From Acidocella sp. (GTDB lineage: Bacteria; Pseudomonadota; Alphaproteobacteria; Acetobacterales; Acetobacteraceae), in contig JARLIK010000022.1 of assembly GCA_031291755.1 (NCBI GenBank), positions 1 to 64,000 on the forward strand: a DNA stretch of 64,000 nt, read 5' to 3'. Made by a program: the position numbers and the translations under genes. This document shows, piece after piece, positions 42,514 through 51,768 of the stretch (the first letter of the stretch is position 1; each line of letters begins with the position of its first letter). The notes under the pieces are model-generated. The model worked only from the letters and a program-made list of their open reading frames with translations. It had not been told where the DNA came from and made no database searches.

Positions 42514-43716
42514 ATGCCGCACGACGTTACAGGCCAGCCACATTGGCACGAACCCACCGGCGAGGTTTCCAAAGCCGGGTTCGGCACATTTAAAAAGCTT
42601 GCGACAGCTTACGATGAATTCATGGTGAGCGAGGGCATCCCAATATTCCGCGATCTTGGAATCGACCGTTGCCAGAATTTGCCGTTGCTTCCGTGGAAGC
42701 GCACCGGCGGCCGCGGCTCCTACATCCAGTTGTTCGGCACCGAGGGCAAATGGGGCTGCCATGTGGTTGAAGTTCCAGGCTCCGGCGCGCTGCATCCTGA
42801 AAAGCATATGTACGAGGAAATCTATCTCGTTTTGGAAGGCCGCGGCACCACCGAGGTTTGGTTGGAGACTGAATCCAAGCGGCATATTTTCGAATGGCAG
42901 AAAGGTTCGCTGTTCTCGATCCCGATGAACGCCATGCACCGCATCGTCAACGGCTCGTCCGCCCCGGCGCTGCTGCTCGGTGGCACCACCGCCCCGGTGG
43001 TGATCAATGCGCTCAATAACGTCGAAGCGGTATTCAACAACCCTTATGTTTTCAAGGACCGCTTCAGCGAGGATGATGATTTCTACAAGCCGCGCGATGA
43101 CATCGAACCCGACCCGGTGCGTGGCCTCGCCATGCGCCGCACCAACTTGGTGCCCGATGCGGTGAATTGTGACCTGCCGCTCGATAACCGCCGCTCACCT
43201 GGTTATCGCCGTGTTGAACCTTTCATGACCAATAACAGTTTTTATCTGTGGATCGGCCAGCATGAAAATGGCCGCTATTCGAAAGCGCATGCTCATACCT
43301 CGGCGGCGATTCTCATTTGCGTGAAAGGCAAAGGATACACCTACACCTGGCCGGAGCGTCTGGGCCCCAACCCGTGGAAGGACGGTAAAGCCGCGGAGGT
43401 GCGCCGGCTTGATTACGAAGCCGGCGGTATGGTGACAGCTGCTCCTGGTGGCGCCCGCTGGTATCATCAGCATTTCAGCGTCTCGAAAGAACCATTCCGC
43501 CTTACCGCCTGGTTCGGGCCACACTCGCCGGGGCGCGACCCTGGGCCGCCTGGTGAAAAGCATACCGATTATACTGCGATGGAATTGCAGGATGGCGGTA
43601 CCGCGATTCCCTATTGGCAGGAAGACCCCTTCATCCGGCAGGAGTATGAAGCGCGTTTGAAGCAAGAAGGCGTGGTGTGCCGGATGGACCCGAAGCTTTA
43701 CGAAAAGCCGGATTAG
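42514..43716 (+). CDS. Bicupin protein, dioxygenase-like
   Basis: This 400-residue two-cupin protein has an overall architecture like gentisate-type ring-cleavage dioxygenases. Cupin 1 has LHPEKHMYEE with His94, His98 and Glu101/102, plus His142 in PMNAMHRI. Cupin 2 has His259 and His261 (KAHAHTS) and His318/His320 in APGGARWYHQHF. Both sites look able to bind metal. It lies seven bases before a eutA-family gene and upstream of an AAHS transporter, which suggests uptake and use of an aromatic or similar acid. A role in activating a B12 enzyme with EutA is an alternative. The reaction is not known. Confidence 0.7.
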   Translation: MPHDVTGQPHWHEPTGEVSKAGFGTFKKLATAYDEFMVSEGIPIFRDLGIDRCQNLPLLPWKRTGGRGSYIQLFGTEGKWGCHVVEVPGSGALHPEKHMYEEIYLVLEGRGTTEVWLETESKRHIFEWQKGSLFSIPMNAMHRIVNGSSAPALLLGGTTAPVVINALNNVEAVFNNPYVFKDRFSEDDDFYKPRDDIEPDPVRGLAMRRTNLVPDAVNCDLPLDNRRSPGYRRVEPFMTNNSFYLWIGQHENGRYSKAHAHTSAAILICVKGKGYTYTWPERLGPNPWKDGKAAEVRRLDYEAGGMVTAAPGGARWYHQHFSVSKEPFRLTAWFGPHSPGRDPGPPGEKHTDYTAMELQDGGTAIPYWQEDPFIRQEYEARLKQEGVVCRMDPKLYEKPD

Positions 43717-43723
43717 TCAGCGT

Positions 43724-45244
43724 ATGGATAACCCCGCCGGCGGCCGGCTGTTTTTCACCAACGCCCGGCGCAGCATTGTCGATGAAGATGAAATCCAAAT
43801 CATCAGCGTCGGCATCGATATCGGATCTTCCACGACGCATCTGGCTTTTTCTCGGATTACACTTGAGCGGGTGGACTCGCATTATATCGTCGCCAATCGG
43901 GAAGTATTGTTTGAATCTGCGATTCTTCTCACCCCCTATGCCGGGGAAAATGAGATTGATACCGCCGCCCTCAAGGATTTTTTTGAAACGCAGTACCAAC
44001 TCGCCGATATTGATTTCGATACGATCGACACCGGCGCCCTCATTTTGACCGGCACCGCGGTACGGCGCAACAATGCTCGTGCCATCGCCGATATATTTGC
44101 CAAGGCGGCTGGTAAGTTCGTCTCGATCAGCGCTGGTGACGGCATGGAGGCTATTCTTGCCGCCCATGGCGCGGGTGCGGTGGCCTTGTCGGTGAATGCC
44201 GCGCATGACGTGCTGAACATTGATATCGGCGGCGGCACCACCAAGCTCGCCCGCTGCTATCGCGGTGAGGTGCGGGAGTTTACCGCCATTGATATCGGAG
44301 CGCGCTTGATTGCCATGGATGAGCTTGGCCGCCTGACTCGCCTGGAACCGGCAGGGCGCAAAATTGCCGAGGCTTGCGGAATCGTGTTGACGCTCGGCGC
44401 CGTTGTAAGTGCTACCGATCTCGACATCATGGCCGATTTGATGACCGACCATCTCATGGAAGCCATTAAAGCAAGTGTGTTGAGCGAGCCGGTTTCCGAT
44501 TTGCTGCGTCTGCCGCCGCTCAGCCCCTCGGCCCGTCCATCATTTATCACTTTTTCAGGCGGTGTCTCAGAGTACGTCTATCAGCGCGCCAGCGCCGGCC
44601 ATGGTGATCTCGGCTTGCGGCTGGCGCAGAATATCGCCCGGAAGGTCAAGGCGTGGGGACCCGAGGTGGTGCCGGTAGCTCAAGGCATCCGCGCCACCGT
44701 CATCGGTGCCTCGCAATATACCGTGCAGGTCAGCGGCTCGACGATTTTTGTTTCCGACCTTGATTTCCTGCCATTGCGCAATGTGCCTACCATTATGCTG
44801 ACACCGGCGCTGTTGAGTGGCGACATCGACGCGCAAGCCATAGCCGCCGATATCACCCACGCCATCGCGACCTCGGGTGTTATCGACACCACGCAGGCCT
44901 TCGCCCTAGGCTATTCGTGGCAAGGCTCCGCCACATTCGCGCGTCTTGAAGCCTTCTGCCGTGGCGTCGCGGCTGGTTTTGCCGCCCAGATCGCCAGCGC
45001 CCAGCCGCTGATTTTGGTGGGTGACTGCGATATCGGCGGCTTGATCGGCTTGCACTTTGCCGAAGAACTGCATATGCGTGGCAAGGTCGTTTCGATTGAC
45101 GGTATTATTTCTAAAAAATTCGACTTCATCGATATCGGGAAAATGCTTGAAGGCTCCGGCTCCGTACCGGTTGTTGTCAAATCCCTGATTTTTCCGGGCT
45201 CGGATGCGGTAGGGCGAAGCAAGCTCGATACTATAAACCACTAA
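43724..45244 (+). CDS. EutA-family (ethanolamine ammonia-lyase reactivase) protein
   Basis: This 506-residue EutA-family ATPase has the actin/Hsp70-type fold, with nucleotide motifs VGIDIGSSTTHLAF and LNIDIGGGTTKLARC. In enteric bacteria EutA reactivates ethanolamine ammonia-lyase by exchanging damaged cobalamin. No eutB, eutC or other B12 enzyme lies within the window, so this copy is orphaned beside the bicupin and transporter genes. The ATG is seven bases after the bicupin stop, and the AAHS gene follows after 20 bases. Its partner enzyme is unknown. Confidence 0.82.
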   Translation: MDNPAGGRLFFTNARRSIVDEDEIQIISVGIDIGSSTTHLAFSRITLERVDSHYIVANREVLFESAILLTPYAGENEIDTAALKDFFETQYQLADIDFDTIDTGALILTGTAVRRNNARAIADIFAKAAGKFVSISAGDGMEAILAAHGAGAVALSVNAAHDVLNIDIGGGTTKLARCYRGEVREFTAIDIGARLIAMDELGRLTRLEPAGRKIAEACGIVLTLGAVVSATDLDIMADLMTDHLMEAIKASVLSEPVSDLLRLPPLSPSARPSFITFSGGVSEYVYQRASAGHGDLGLRLAQNIARKVKAWGPEVVPVAQGIRATVIGASQYTVQVSGSTIFVSDLDFLPLRNVPTIMLTPALLSGDIDAQAIAADITHAIATSGVIDTTQAFALGYSWQGSATFARLEAFCRGVAAGFAAQIASAQPLILVGDCDIGGLIGLHFAEELHMRGKVVSIDGIISKKFDFIDIGKMLEGSGSVPVVVKSLIFPGSDAVGRSKLDTINH

Positions 45245-45264
45245 AAAATACTTGAGGGGCGAAA

Positions 45265-46620
45265 ATGGACACTGATAATAGTTTTAATATCGGTACGGTT
45301 GTCGATAATCTACCGGTCCGCCGGTTCACCATGCTGATCTTCTTCATTTGCTTCCTCGCCATGCTTTCGGACGGTTATGACCTTGGCGTTGTTGGTTTGG
45401 CCGCCCCAGGTATTGTGACCAGTTTTCACATGGTGCGGTCCGCCATGGCCCCGGTGTTTAGCGCCGCACTGCTCGGCATGCTGGTTGGGGCTCTGACCAG
45501 CGGCATTTACGGTGACCGTTTTGGCCGCAAGCGTGGTATTATCATTGCCTGTTTCATTATATGCATCGCCAGCTACGGCTGCGGATTTGCCCCCGATTTC
45601 ACCTCATTGCTTTGGCTGCGATTCGCAACCGGCCTTGGCCTTGGCGGTTTGCTGCCGAACGTCACGGCCATGATGGCAGAGTTTTTACCAAAAAAAATCC
45701 GTGCGGCTTTTACCACTTATGCGTTCATGGGCATCACCTTTGGTGGCATTTTGCCGGGCGTGATCAGTGCGCAACTGGTCGGCGGTGACTGGCATGATCT
45801 GTTTTTTGTCGGTGGTCTTATTCCGATGATCGTATTGCCGCTGGTGTATTTCAAGCTGCCGGAGTCTCTAAAATTCCTGTCGCTTGATCGTAAGAACGAC
45901 GACGAGATACGCAAATGGCTGGGCAAGTTGGCTCCCGAGCTTATGATTCCGCCCAATGTGACCTTCATCCTGAACGAGACCAAAGCCCAAAAATTCTCTA
46001 TCGGCTTTTTATTCGCCGATAAATTGAAATTCGTGACACCGTTTTTGTGGCTGGTGTTTATTTCGATCATGTTGGTGAATTTTTTTGTTAACAGCTGGCT
46101 GGCCATCGTCCTGCACGACATAGGGTTCACCAAAGCGCAGGCGGCGGATACGGTTTCGCTGTATTATGTCGGCGGCGTGACCGGAGGCTTGTTAATCGGC
46201 CCGGCGCTTGATTTAATCGGGCCGATCGTGCTGGCGCTCTACGCGGTGATTGGCTGTGTCATCACCAGCTTGATCGGTATTCCAGATACCGCGCCTGCGA
46301 TGATTCATTTTCTGGTGTTTATGATCGGCTTCAGCATTCTCGGTGCCCAGGTTGGCATGAGTTCATTGGCCGGCATGCTCTACCCTACCGCTATCCGTTC
46401 ACGGGGCGCTGGGTTTGCCCATGCCATTGGCCGCATCGGCGCCATCAGCGGCCCGCTGCTGGCCGGGCAACTGATTGCGCAGCACGCCTCGGTGTTTATC
46501 TTGTTTCTGGTGCCGGTGATTCCGCTCGCTACTGCCGCCATCGGATTTGCCGCCATCACAATCATCTGGACCGGCAAGGCGCTCGGCATCGGCCTAGCAA
46601 AACTGCGTGTGCTGCAATGA
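45265..46620 (+). CDS. MFS transporter, aromatic acid:H+ symporter (AAHS) type
   Basis: This 451-residue, 12-segment MFS protein has the AAHS features: MLSDGYDLGVVGLAAPGI in the first segment with the key Asp, and GIYGDRFGRKRGIII in the loop 2-3 motif. PcaK-like members import 4-hydroxybenzoate or protocatechuate. It follows the eutA-like gene by 20 bases and has GAGGGG before its ATG. Its place in the cluster suggests it imports the substrate of the bicupin protein. A hairpin follows the stop. Confidence 0.83.
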   Translation: MDTDNSFNIGTVVDNLPVRRFTMLIFFICFLAMLSDGYDLGVVGLAAPGIVTSFHMVRSAMAPVFSAALLGMLVGALTSGIYGDRFGRKRGIIIACFIICIASYGCGFAPDFTSLLWLRFATGLGLGGLLPNVTAMMAEFLPKKIRAAFTTYAFMGITFGGILPGVISAQLVGGDWHDLFFVGGLIPMIVLPLVYFKLPESLKFLSLDRKNDDEIRKWLGKLAPELMIPPNVTFILNETKAQKFSIGFLFADKLKFVTPFLWLVFISIMLVNFFVNSWLAIVLHDIGFTKAQAADTVSLYYVGGVTGGLLIGPALDLIGPIVLALYAVIGCVITSLIGIPDTAPAMIHFLVFMIGFSILGAQVGMSSLAGMLYPTAIRSRGAGFAHAIGRIGAISGPLLAGQLIAQHASVFILFLVPVIPLATAAIGFAAITIIWTGKALGIGLAKLRVLQ

Positions 46621-46640
46621 GGATTATGTAAGCGTTAAAA

Positions 46641-46662
46641 CGCCGGGGGTTAAATCCCGGCG
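46641..46662 (+). terminator. Possible terminator after the AAHS gene
   Basis: CGCCGGG (46641-46647) and CCCGGCG (46656-46662) form a 7-bp GC stem with an 8-base loop. A T run is lacking directly after the stem but TTTT occurs about 15 bases later. It separates the AAHS gene from the following MFS gene, only partly if transcription reads through. Confidence 0.4.
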
Positions 46663-46698
46663 CCGGTCTTGAGGCTATTTTAATAAGGTAAAGCATCG

Positions 46699-48054
46699 GT
46701 GGCGGACAGGCTGATACACGCAGACGGTTTACCAAAGCCGCAACGAAACCTCGCCCTCGCGGCGGTGCTTATCACGGTCATTTTAACAGTGATGGATCAG
46801 ACCGTGGCGAACGTCGCCCTACCGACCATCGCAGCCGATTTTCATGCCACCCCAACCGATTCAGTTGCCATCGTCAGCGCCTATCAGTTGGCGATTGTTA
46901 TGCTCATCCTGCCGCTTGCGGCGTTGGCGGAAATCTACGGCTACCGGCTCGTCTATCTCACCGGCATCGTGGTTTTTATTATTGCCTCGCTGGGTTGTGT
47001 GCTGGCCAATTCCATCACCACCCTCACCATCGCGCGCATTGTGCAGGGCTTCGGCGCGGCCGGCATCATGAGCGTGAATACCGCGCTGATCCGGTATATT
47101 TTTCCGCATAGTCTGTTGGGCCGCGGCATCGGGTTAAATTCCATGGTGGTAGCGGTCGCCTCCACTATGGGGCCAAGCTTTGCCGGCATCGTGTTGAGCT
47201 TTGCGTCCTGGCAATGGCTGTTCACCATCAATCTGCCGCTTGGCATTATCTCTTTGGTGATGGGCTACCGTAATTTGCCGGCCAGCGATCTCGTCAAGCG
47301 CCGCTTCGATGGTCTCAGCGCGGCCCTTACCGCGATTGCTTTTGCCATGCTGATCACCACCATCCAAAGCTTCAGCCATGCGGAGCCCCTGGTTTTATCA
47401 TTTGCCGAAATGCTGACGGGCATCATCGCCATCACCTGGTCGGTGCTCAGACAACTGCCCGACCCGGCCCCGTTGCTGCCGGTTGATTTATTGCGCCGTC
47501 CACTATTTGCGCTTTCGGTCGGCACGTCGATCTCATGCTTTACCGCGCAAATGCTGGCGCTGGTGTCGCTGCCTTTTTATTTTGAAACCATTCTGGGCTT
47601 TAACGTCACCGAGACCGGTCTGCTGATCATGGCGTGGCCGCTTACCATTGCGGTTGTCACCAACATTTCCGGCCATATGGCGGACCGTTACCCGGCGGCG
47701 ATTTTGAATTTTTTAGGTATCAGCGTCCTTGCCGCGGGTCTGCTTTTGCTCAGTTTCCTGCCGCCGCACCCTGGCTACGCCAACGTTGTATGGCGCATGA
47801 TGTTGTGCGGCTTCGGCTTTGGGTTTTTTCAGCCGCCGAATAACCGGGTCATTATGACCTCCGCCCCCAAGCCCCGCAGCGGTGCTGCCAGCGGCACCAT
47901 TGCCACCTCACGCCTGCTGGGCCAAGCGACAGGCGCGGCTCTGGCCGCCTTGATACTGGCCAAACTGGGCAACCACGGGGCGATTGTTTCGCTGGATGTC
48001 GGTGCAGGGTTCGCCGGCGTGTCAGCCCTGATTAGTCTGCTACGGCTGGTTTGA
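46699..48054 (+). CDS. MFS efflux transporter, DHA2 (EmrB-like) type
   Basis: This 451-residue MFS transporter has about 14 hydrophobic segments. VMDQTVANVALPTIAADF and the following motif, together with GPSFAGIVLSFASWQW, place it in the DHA2 drug-efflux family, usually with EmrA-like partners that are absent here. The start is GTG 46699, preceded by AAGGTAAAG. It could export a toxic intermediate of the preceding cluster, but co-transcription is uncertain because of the intervening hairpin. Confidence 0.83.
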   Translation: MADRLIHADGLPKPQRNLALAAVLITVILTVMDQTVANVALPTIAADFHATPTDSVAIVSAYQLAIVMLILPLAALAEIYGYRLVYLTGIVVFIIASLGCVLANSITTLTIARIVQGFGAAGIMSVNTALIRYIFPHSLLGRGIGLNSMVVAVASTMGPSFAGIVLSFASWQWLFTINLPLGIISLVMGYRNLPASDLVKRRFDGLSAALTAIAFAMLITTIQSFSHAEPLVLSFAEMLTGIIAITWSVLRQLPDPAPLLPVDLLRRPLFALSVGTSISCFTAQMLALVSLPFYFETILGFNVTETGLLIMAWPLTIAVVTNISGHMADRYPAAILNFLGISVLAAGLLLLSFLPPHPGYANVVWRMMLCGFGFGFFQPPNNRVIMTSAPKPRSGAASGTIATSRLLGQATGAALAALILAKLGNHGAIVSLDVGAGFAGVSALISLLRLV

Positions 48055-48089
48055 CGCCGGTTGCGGGCAGCACGCTCCCGCCCAAAACG

Positions 48090-48239
48090 CTAGTCGGCGG
48101 TTGAGCCGCTTCGGGAAAGGTCATGAAACGACAATGCCGCCAGCACTTCCCACACGCGTTCCGGCGCTGGGTCAGCCTCCGGGTCATTCATCAGATAGTC
48201 GAACTCATCGAGCTTGGATGTGTATTCCGATTGCTTCAC
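48090..48239 (-). CDS. Possible small protein of unknown function
   Basis: This 49-residue frame opens at GTG 48239, giving VKQSEYTSKLDEFD and ending HDLSRSGSTAD. A longer start at TTG 48272 would give 60 residues. An AAAGGG lies upstream of the GTG, at rather long spacing. Acidic, helical-looking sequence (NDPEADPAPERVWEVLAALS) and even codon use favour a real gene. No domain was recognised. It lies between two convergent larger genes. Confidence 0.35.
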   Translation of the reverse strand: MKQSEYTSKLDEFDYLMNDPEADPAPERVWEVLAALSFHDLSRSGSTAD

Positions 48240-48331
48240 CCGCCAGCACCCTTTCCGGTCGATAAAGAGCAAGGTTGCCGCATTTTAATAAATTATGACA
48301 GTAAAATTTCACTTTTATGGCAAAATTTTTG

Positions 48332-48355
48332 GCGATCGCTCAATCAAGCGATCGC
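48332..48355 (-). terminator. Hairpin at the end of the TPR-glycosyltransferase gene
   Basis: GCGATCGCT (48332-48340) and AGCGATCGC (48347-48355) form a perfect 9-bp stem around CAATCA. On the minus strand it spans the stop codon of the TPR gene and is followed by CAAAAATTTTG. The stem uses the GCGATCGC octamer twice. Terminator function is likely but the T run is short. Confidence 0.5.
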
Positions 48356-49743
48356 GCTACCCGCTCCATGACATCGCCCCACTCATAGGGCCGCTGCTGG
48401 CGGAATAGCCTGACTGATCGGTACCAGGGCGTGTCATCGCGTCCCAGCAGCCAGCGCCAGTCCGGCGCATAGGGCAGCACGATTGAAGCCGGTATGCCGC
48501 AGGCTCCGGCCACATGCGCCACCGACGTATCAATGGTGATCAGCCGCTCGACATTTTTCAAAATCGCCATGGTATCGGCAAAATCCGCGATCTCGGGGCC
48601 AAGATTGATCAACGGCGCGTTGCCGTAATAGCTGCCCACTTGGGCAATCTGTTCGCCTTTCTGCACGGTCACCACAGCGATGTCCTCACGCGCCAGCAGC
48701 GGCGCAAATTGCGCCAGTTTCAGAGTGCGCTTCTTGTCGTTCTTGTGGGTCGGACGGCCCGCCCAGACCAGCGCGATGCGCCGCTTGCCCTTCGGCACCA
48801 GCCGGTCCAATTGCGCTCCCCAATGCGCAACCAATTCGGGGTTCGGCGTCAGGTAGCCTTCACTCAGGGGCACGTTGCCGGGATCGATTTTGGCCAGGCG
48901 TGGCAGGCCCGATAGCGGGATATAAGCATCAAAATCGCCGGTAAGTTCCCAGCGCGTCACCATCCGGCCGATGCCTGGAATCTGCCGCAGGATCGGGGTC
49001 AAATCGCCGCTGCAGGCCAGCACCGGGGCGGGCGCGATTTTGGCCGCCCACGGAATCAACCGGCCAAACTGAATGCAATCGCCAAACCCTTGGTCCGCCA
49101 CCAGCAGCAACTTGCCGGCGGGCAGGGGGTTGCCGTCCCATTGCGGCTTGTCGGTCTTGGGCAACATGCCTTCAGCCTGTTTCAGCTTGAAGCGCCATTC
49201 ATAGCTCTCCCAGCCTTCCGCCATATTGCCGCCCAGCAGCAGCGCCTCGGCGCGCTCAAAATGCGCTTCAGCAAAATTCTGGTCGAGCGCCAGAGCGCGG
49301 TCGCAAATCCGCACCGACTCTTCAAGCTCGAGGCGCTCGTAATGAATCAGCGCCAGATTGAAATAGGCGCGGCTGTCATCCGGAGCCAATTCAATCGCCC
49401 GCTTCCCCGCGGCCACCGCGTCATCCAGCCGTCCGGCGCCACGGTAAATCTCGCACATGTTGCGCGGGTACAGCGCCACGTTGGGCGCCAGCGCGATGGA
49501 TTTCTCCATCCGCGCGATGGCCTCAGCAATTTTGCCTTGGCGATATAAAACGATGCCGGACAGATGCAGCACATGCGGGTGCTGCGGCACCGCCGCCAGC
49601 ACGCGCTCTGCCAGGTTGGCCGCCTCATCCAGCCGGTTTTGCTGCTCCAGTTGCGAGATTTGCGAAATAACATCGGATAGCGCGACGCGTTGCTGGCCCG
49701 GCTTCAGCGGTTCCTCACTGCTTAATATTGCCTCCCCGCTCAT
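48340..49743 (-). CDS. TPR protein with glycosyltransferase-like C-terminal domain
   Basis: This is a 467-residue protein with tetratricopeptide repeats at about 25-190 (for example PQHPHVLHLSGIVLYRQGKI), followed by a GT9-like domain with LLLVADQGFGDCIQFGRL and ITIDTSVAHVAGACGIPA. Similar proteins are common in alphaproteobacteria, often near polysaccharide or flagellar glycosylation genes. The ATG 49743 overlaps the stop of the upstream sulfotransferase gene (ATGA), so the two are translationally coupled. No signal peptide is seen. Substrate unknown. Confidence 0.72.
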   Translation of the reverse strand: MSGEAILSSEEPLKPGQQRVALSDVISQISQLEQQNRLDEAANLAERVLAAVPQHPHVLHLSGIVLYRQGKIAEAIARMEKSIALAPNVALYPRNMCEIYRGAGRLDDAVAAGKRAIELAPDDSRAYFNLALIHYERLELEESVRICDRALALDQNFAEAHFERAEALLLGGNMAEGWESYEWRFKLKQAEGMLPKTDKPQWDGNPLPAGKLLLVADQGFGDCIQFGRLIPWAAKIAPAPVLACSGDLTPILRQIPGIGRMVTRWELTGDFDAYIPLSGLPRLAKIDPGNVPLSEGYLTPNPELVAHWGAQLDRLVPKGKRRIALVWAGRPTHKNDKKRTLKLAQFAPLLAREDIAVVTVQKGEQIAQVGSYYGNAPLINLGPEIADFADTMAILKNVERLITIDTSVAHVAGACGIPASIVLPYAPDWRWLLGRDDTPWYRSVRLFRQQRPYEWGDVMERVARSLD

Positions 49744-51584
49744 GCTGATGCCCCGTAGCCAAGCTCCTCGATCCACCCTTCCAAAATTGGACGGACTTCG
49801 CTGAATAATTGCGGCAGCGCTGCCTCATAGGCGCGGTAGCGATACGTGCCGCGCTCATGCAGCGGCTGCTGCATCACCACATGGGCCGGAATGCGTGGCA
49901 TTGGCTGAAACGCGTTGATCCGCACGACCGCTTTGCTCGGTAGCTTGACAGGCGCTGCGCCAATGAATTTCACGATGCTCTGCAGCACGATCAGCGGGTC
50001 GGACACCAGCGCCTCATAGCGCACCGGCAGATAACGCAGCGCCAACTGGCCGCGGTAATGCTTGATCATCGACATACTCAAATCATAGTGCCGCGCTGCC
50101 GCCACCATCGAAACGCCGCAATTGGCCTCAAGTTTTTTGTCCTGGCCTAGATTCGAGAGCATGATATCGAGCGGATGGCGTAATACATGAATGATCGGCG
50201 CGTCTGGGAACAGCAGCTTGATTAATCCCAGGTGCCAATGATTATCGGCTGCCCGGTCAGTGATGAATTTGGTATCCGGCTGAATAACGCCAGCGTTGCC
50301 CAGATTGGCTATATATTGCTCGCGCAATTGGCTGGGAATCATCTGACCGTCGCCGACCGCGATACTGGCCAGCACTTGTGGATAATCCGCTTCGGCGCCG
50401 GCTGCGGCCAATTTGGTTGCCATGTTGACCAAGGTGGAGACCGGCGCCAATCCATCGGCGGCCGCGAAGCCTGGAATTTTCGCCAGCATTTGCTCCAGCA
50501 GTGAGGTGCCCGAACGAGCAAACCCCAGTAAAAAAACCGGCTGTGGACCATCGCTGGGCGCCGCGCGGGGCAGGGCGAGCATCTGGTCGGCGGTAAAAAA
50601 TGCTTTGCAAGCTTCGGCTTTTTGCAAAAATGCCGAAGGTTCATAGCGCTGACCATAACGGTCCCGCTGCATTTGCTTGCCCGTAGCAAACGCGCTTACC
50701 GCATCAGTAATCCGTCCTAGCCGTTGCGCCGCCTGGCCACGCGCCGCCAACTCCGGCGGCAGCAGCTCTGCCAGAGGCCCATCCAGCCGGGTGATCACCG
50801 CATCGAACTGCTCGTCTTGCAAATCCATCAAGGCGCGCAGCAGCCGTAATGTGCGATCGTTTGGCCACGTGGTCAGCGCCTTGTCCAGCAATGCCACCGC
50901 CTGCGTTAATCGGCCGCGCCCGGCTTCCACTTGAGCAAAGCCACCAATGCCGCGTGGGTTATCGGGGCGGATTGCCAGCGCCTGCTCATAAACCCCCGCC
51001 GCCTCATCCAGCCGCCCTTGCAGCTTCAAGTTCCAGGCCAAATTTGCCAGCACCGTGCCATCATCGCGTCCCAGCAGCCGCATGGCGGTACGGTAGTGCA
51101 GTTCACCGGCATGCACTTGTCCGGTTTCAGTCAGCACCACTCCCATGACATGATGCGTATTGGCATCCCGCGGGCTGAGCTTGACCGCCTCCCGCGCTGC
51201 CGCCTCGGCATCGGCATGGCGGCCTTGGGCCACCAGCATTTGTGCCAATTGCAAATGTGCCGCCGCCGCTACCGCGTTGCTTTCAGCCGGGATCGATGCC
51301 AGCCGCCGGGCCAGCGTTTCGGCTGGGCCGAGCTTGTTTTCCGCTCGCCTGATTTCAAACACCACCCGCAGGGCCGCCCGCAGGTTGGGGGCAATATCCA
51401 GAAGCTTAAGCGCCAGTGCCTCGGCTTCCCGGAATTTTTTTTCGTTGAACAGGGTGGTGGCCTCGACGGCCTTGGGGTTCAGTATCTCAAGCGAGGCGGC
51501 ATCCGGCACAGCCGTAAAATCGGCACCGCAGCAACGGATCCGGCGCAGGCCACTGCCGCAGGCGCAAAGTTCAGTGTTCAACAT
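49740..51584 (-). CDS. TPR-sulfotransferase with Cys-rich N terminus
   Basis: This 614-residue protein starts with a Cys-rich SEC-C-like motif (CACGSGLRRIRCCG). TPR repeats follow at about 35-300, then a sulfotransferase domain at about 345-600. The PAPS-binding loop is in FLLGFARSGTSLLEQM, and VLRHPLDIMLS is the 3'-phosphate-binding segment. It would transfer sulfate from PAPS to a sugar or tyrosine. Coupled by overlap to the TPR-glycosyltransferase gene, it may modify the same glycan or protein. ATG 51584 is the natural start. Confidence 0.78.
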   Translation of the reverse strand: MLNTELCACGSGLRRIRCCGADFTAVPDAASLEILNPKAVEATTLFNEKKFREAEALALKLLDIAPNLRAALRVVFEIRRAENKLGPAETLARRLASIPAESNAVAAAAHLQLAQMLVAQGRHADAEAAAREAVKLSPRDANTHHVMGVVLTETGQVHAGELHYRTAMRLLGRDDGTVLANLAWNLKLQGRLDEAAGVYEQALAIRPDNPRGIGGFAQVEAGRGRLTQAVALLDKALTTWPNDRTLRLLRALMDLQDEQFDAVITRLDGPLAELLPPELAARGQAAQRLGRITDAVSAFATGKQMQRDRYGQRYEPSAFLQKAEACKAFFTADQMLALPRAAPSDGPQPVFLLGFARSGTSLLEQMLAKIPGFAAADGLAPVSTLVNMATKLAAAGAEADYPQVLASIAVGDGQMIPSQLREQYIANLGNAGVIQPDTKFITDRAADNHWHLGLIKLLFPDAPIIHVLRHPLDIMLSNLGQDKKLEANCGVSMVAAARHYDLSMSMIKHYRGQLALRYLPVRYEALVSDPLIVLQSIVKFIGAAPVKLPSKAVVRINAFQPMPRIPAHVVMQQPLHERGTYRYRAYEAALPQLFSEVRPILEGWIEELGYGASA

Positions 51585-51686
51585 TTGTTATAGCCGTCTC
51601 GCATATATGAATGTTACGAGTATGGCGTGCTTTGCCGCCCGCCACAACGCGCGGGAAACGCTAGGAAATTCAAGGTTTTGGCTAAC

Positions 51687-51713
51687 GCAAATCATTCTTA
51701 ATCAGCATTTTGC
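51687..51713. promoter_or_regulatory. Inverted repeat upstream of mbfA
   Basis: GCAAA (51687-51691) and TTTGC (51709-51713) flank an AT-rich core (TCATTCTTAATCAGCAT) about 55 bases before the mbfA ATG. MbfA genes are regulated by iron through Irr or Fur in relatives. The element is not a clear match to a known ICE or Fur box, so only its symmetry supports it. Confidence 0.25.
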
Positions 51714-51768
51714 GGGTTGACCAAATGGTAGGGTACCGCCACATGGGCGATCGACAGGAGAGTGTTTC

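Noticed and set aside
43724-45244. Full ethanolamine utilisation locus
   Set aside because: Only the EutA-family gene is present; no eutB, eutC or microcompartment genes are in the window.
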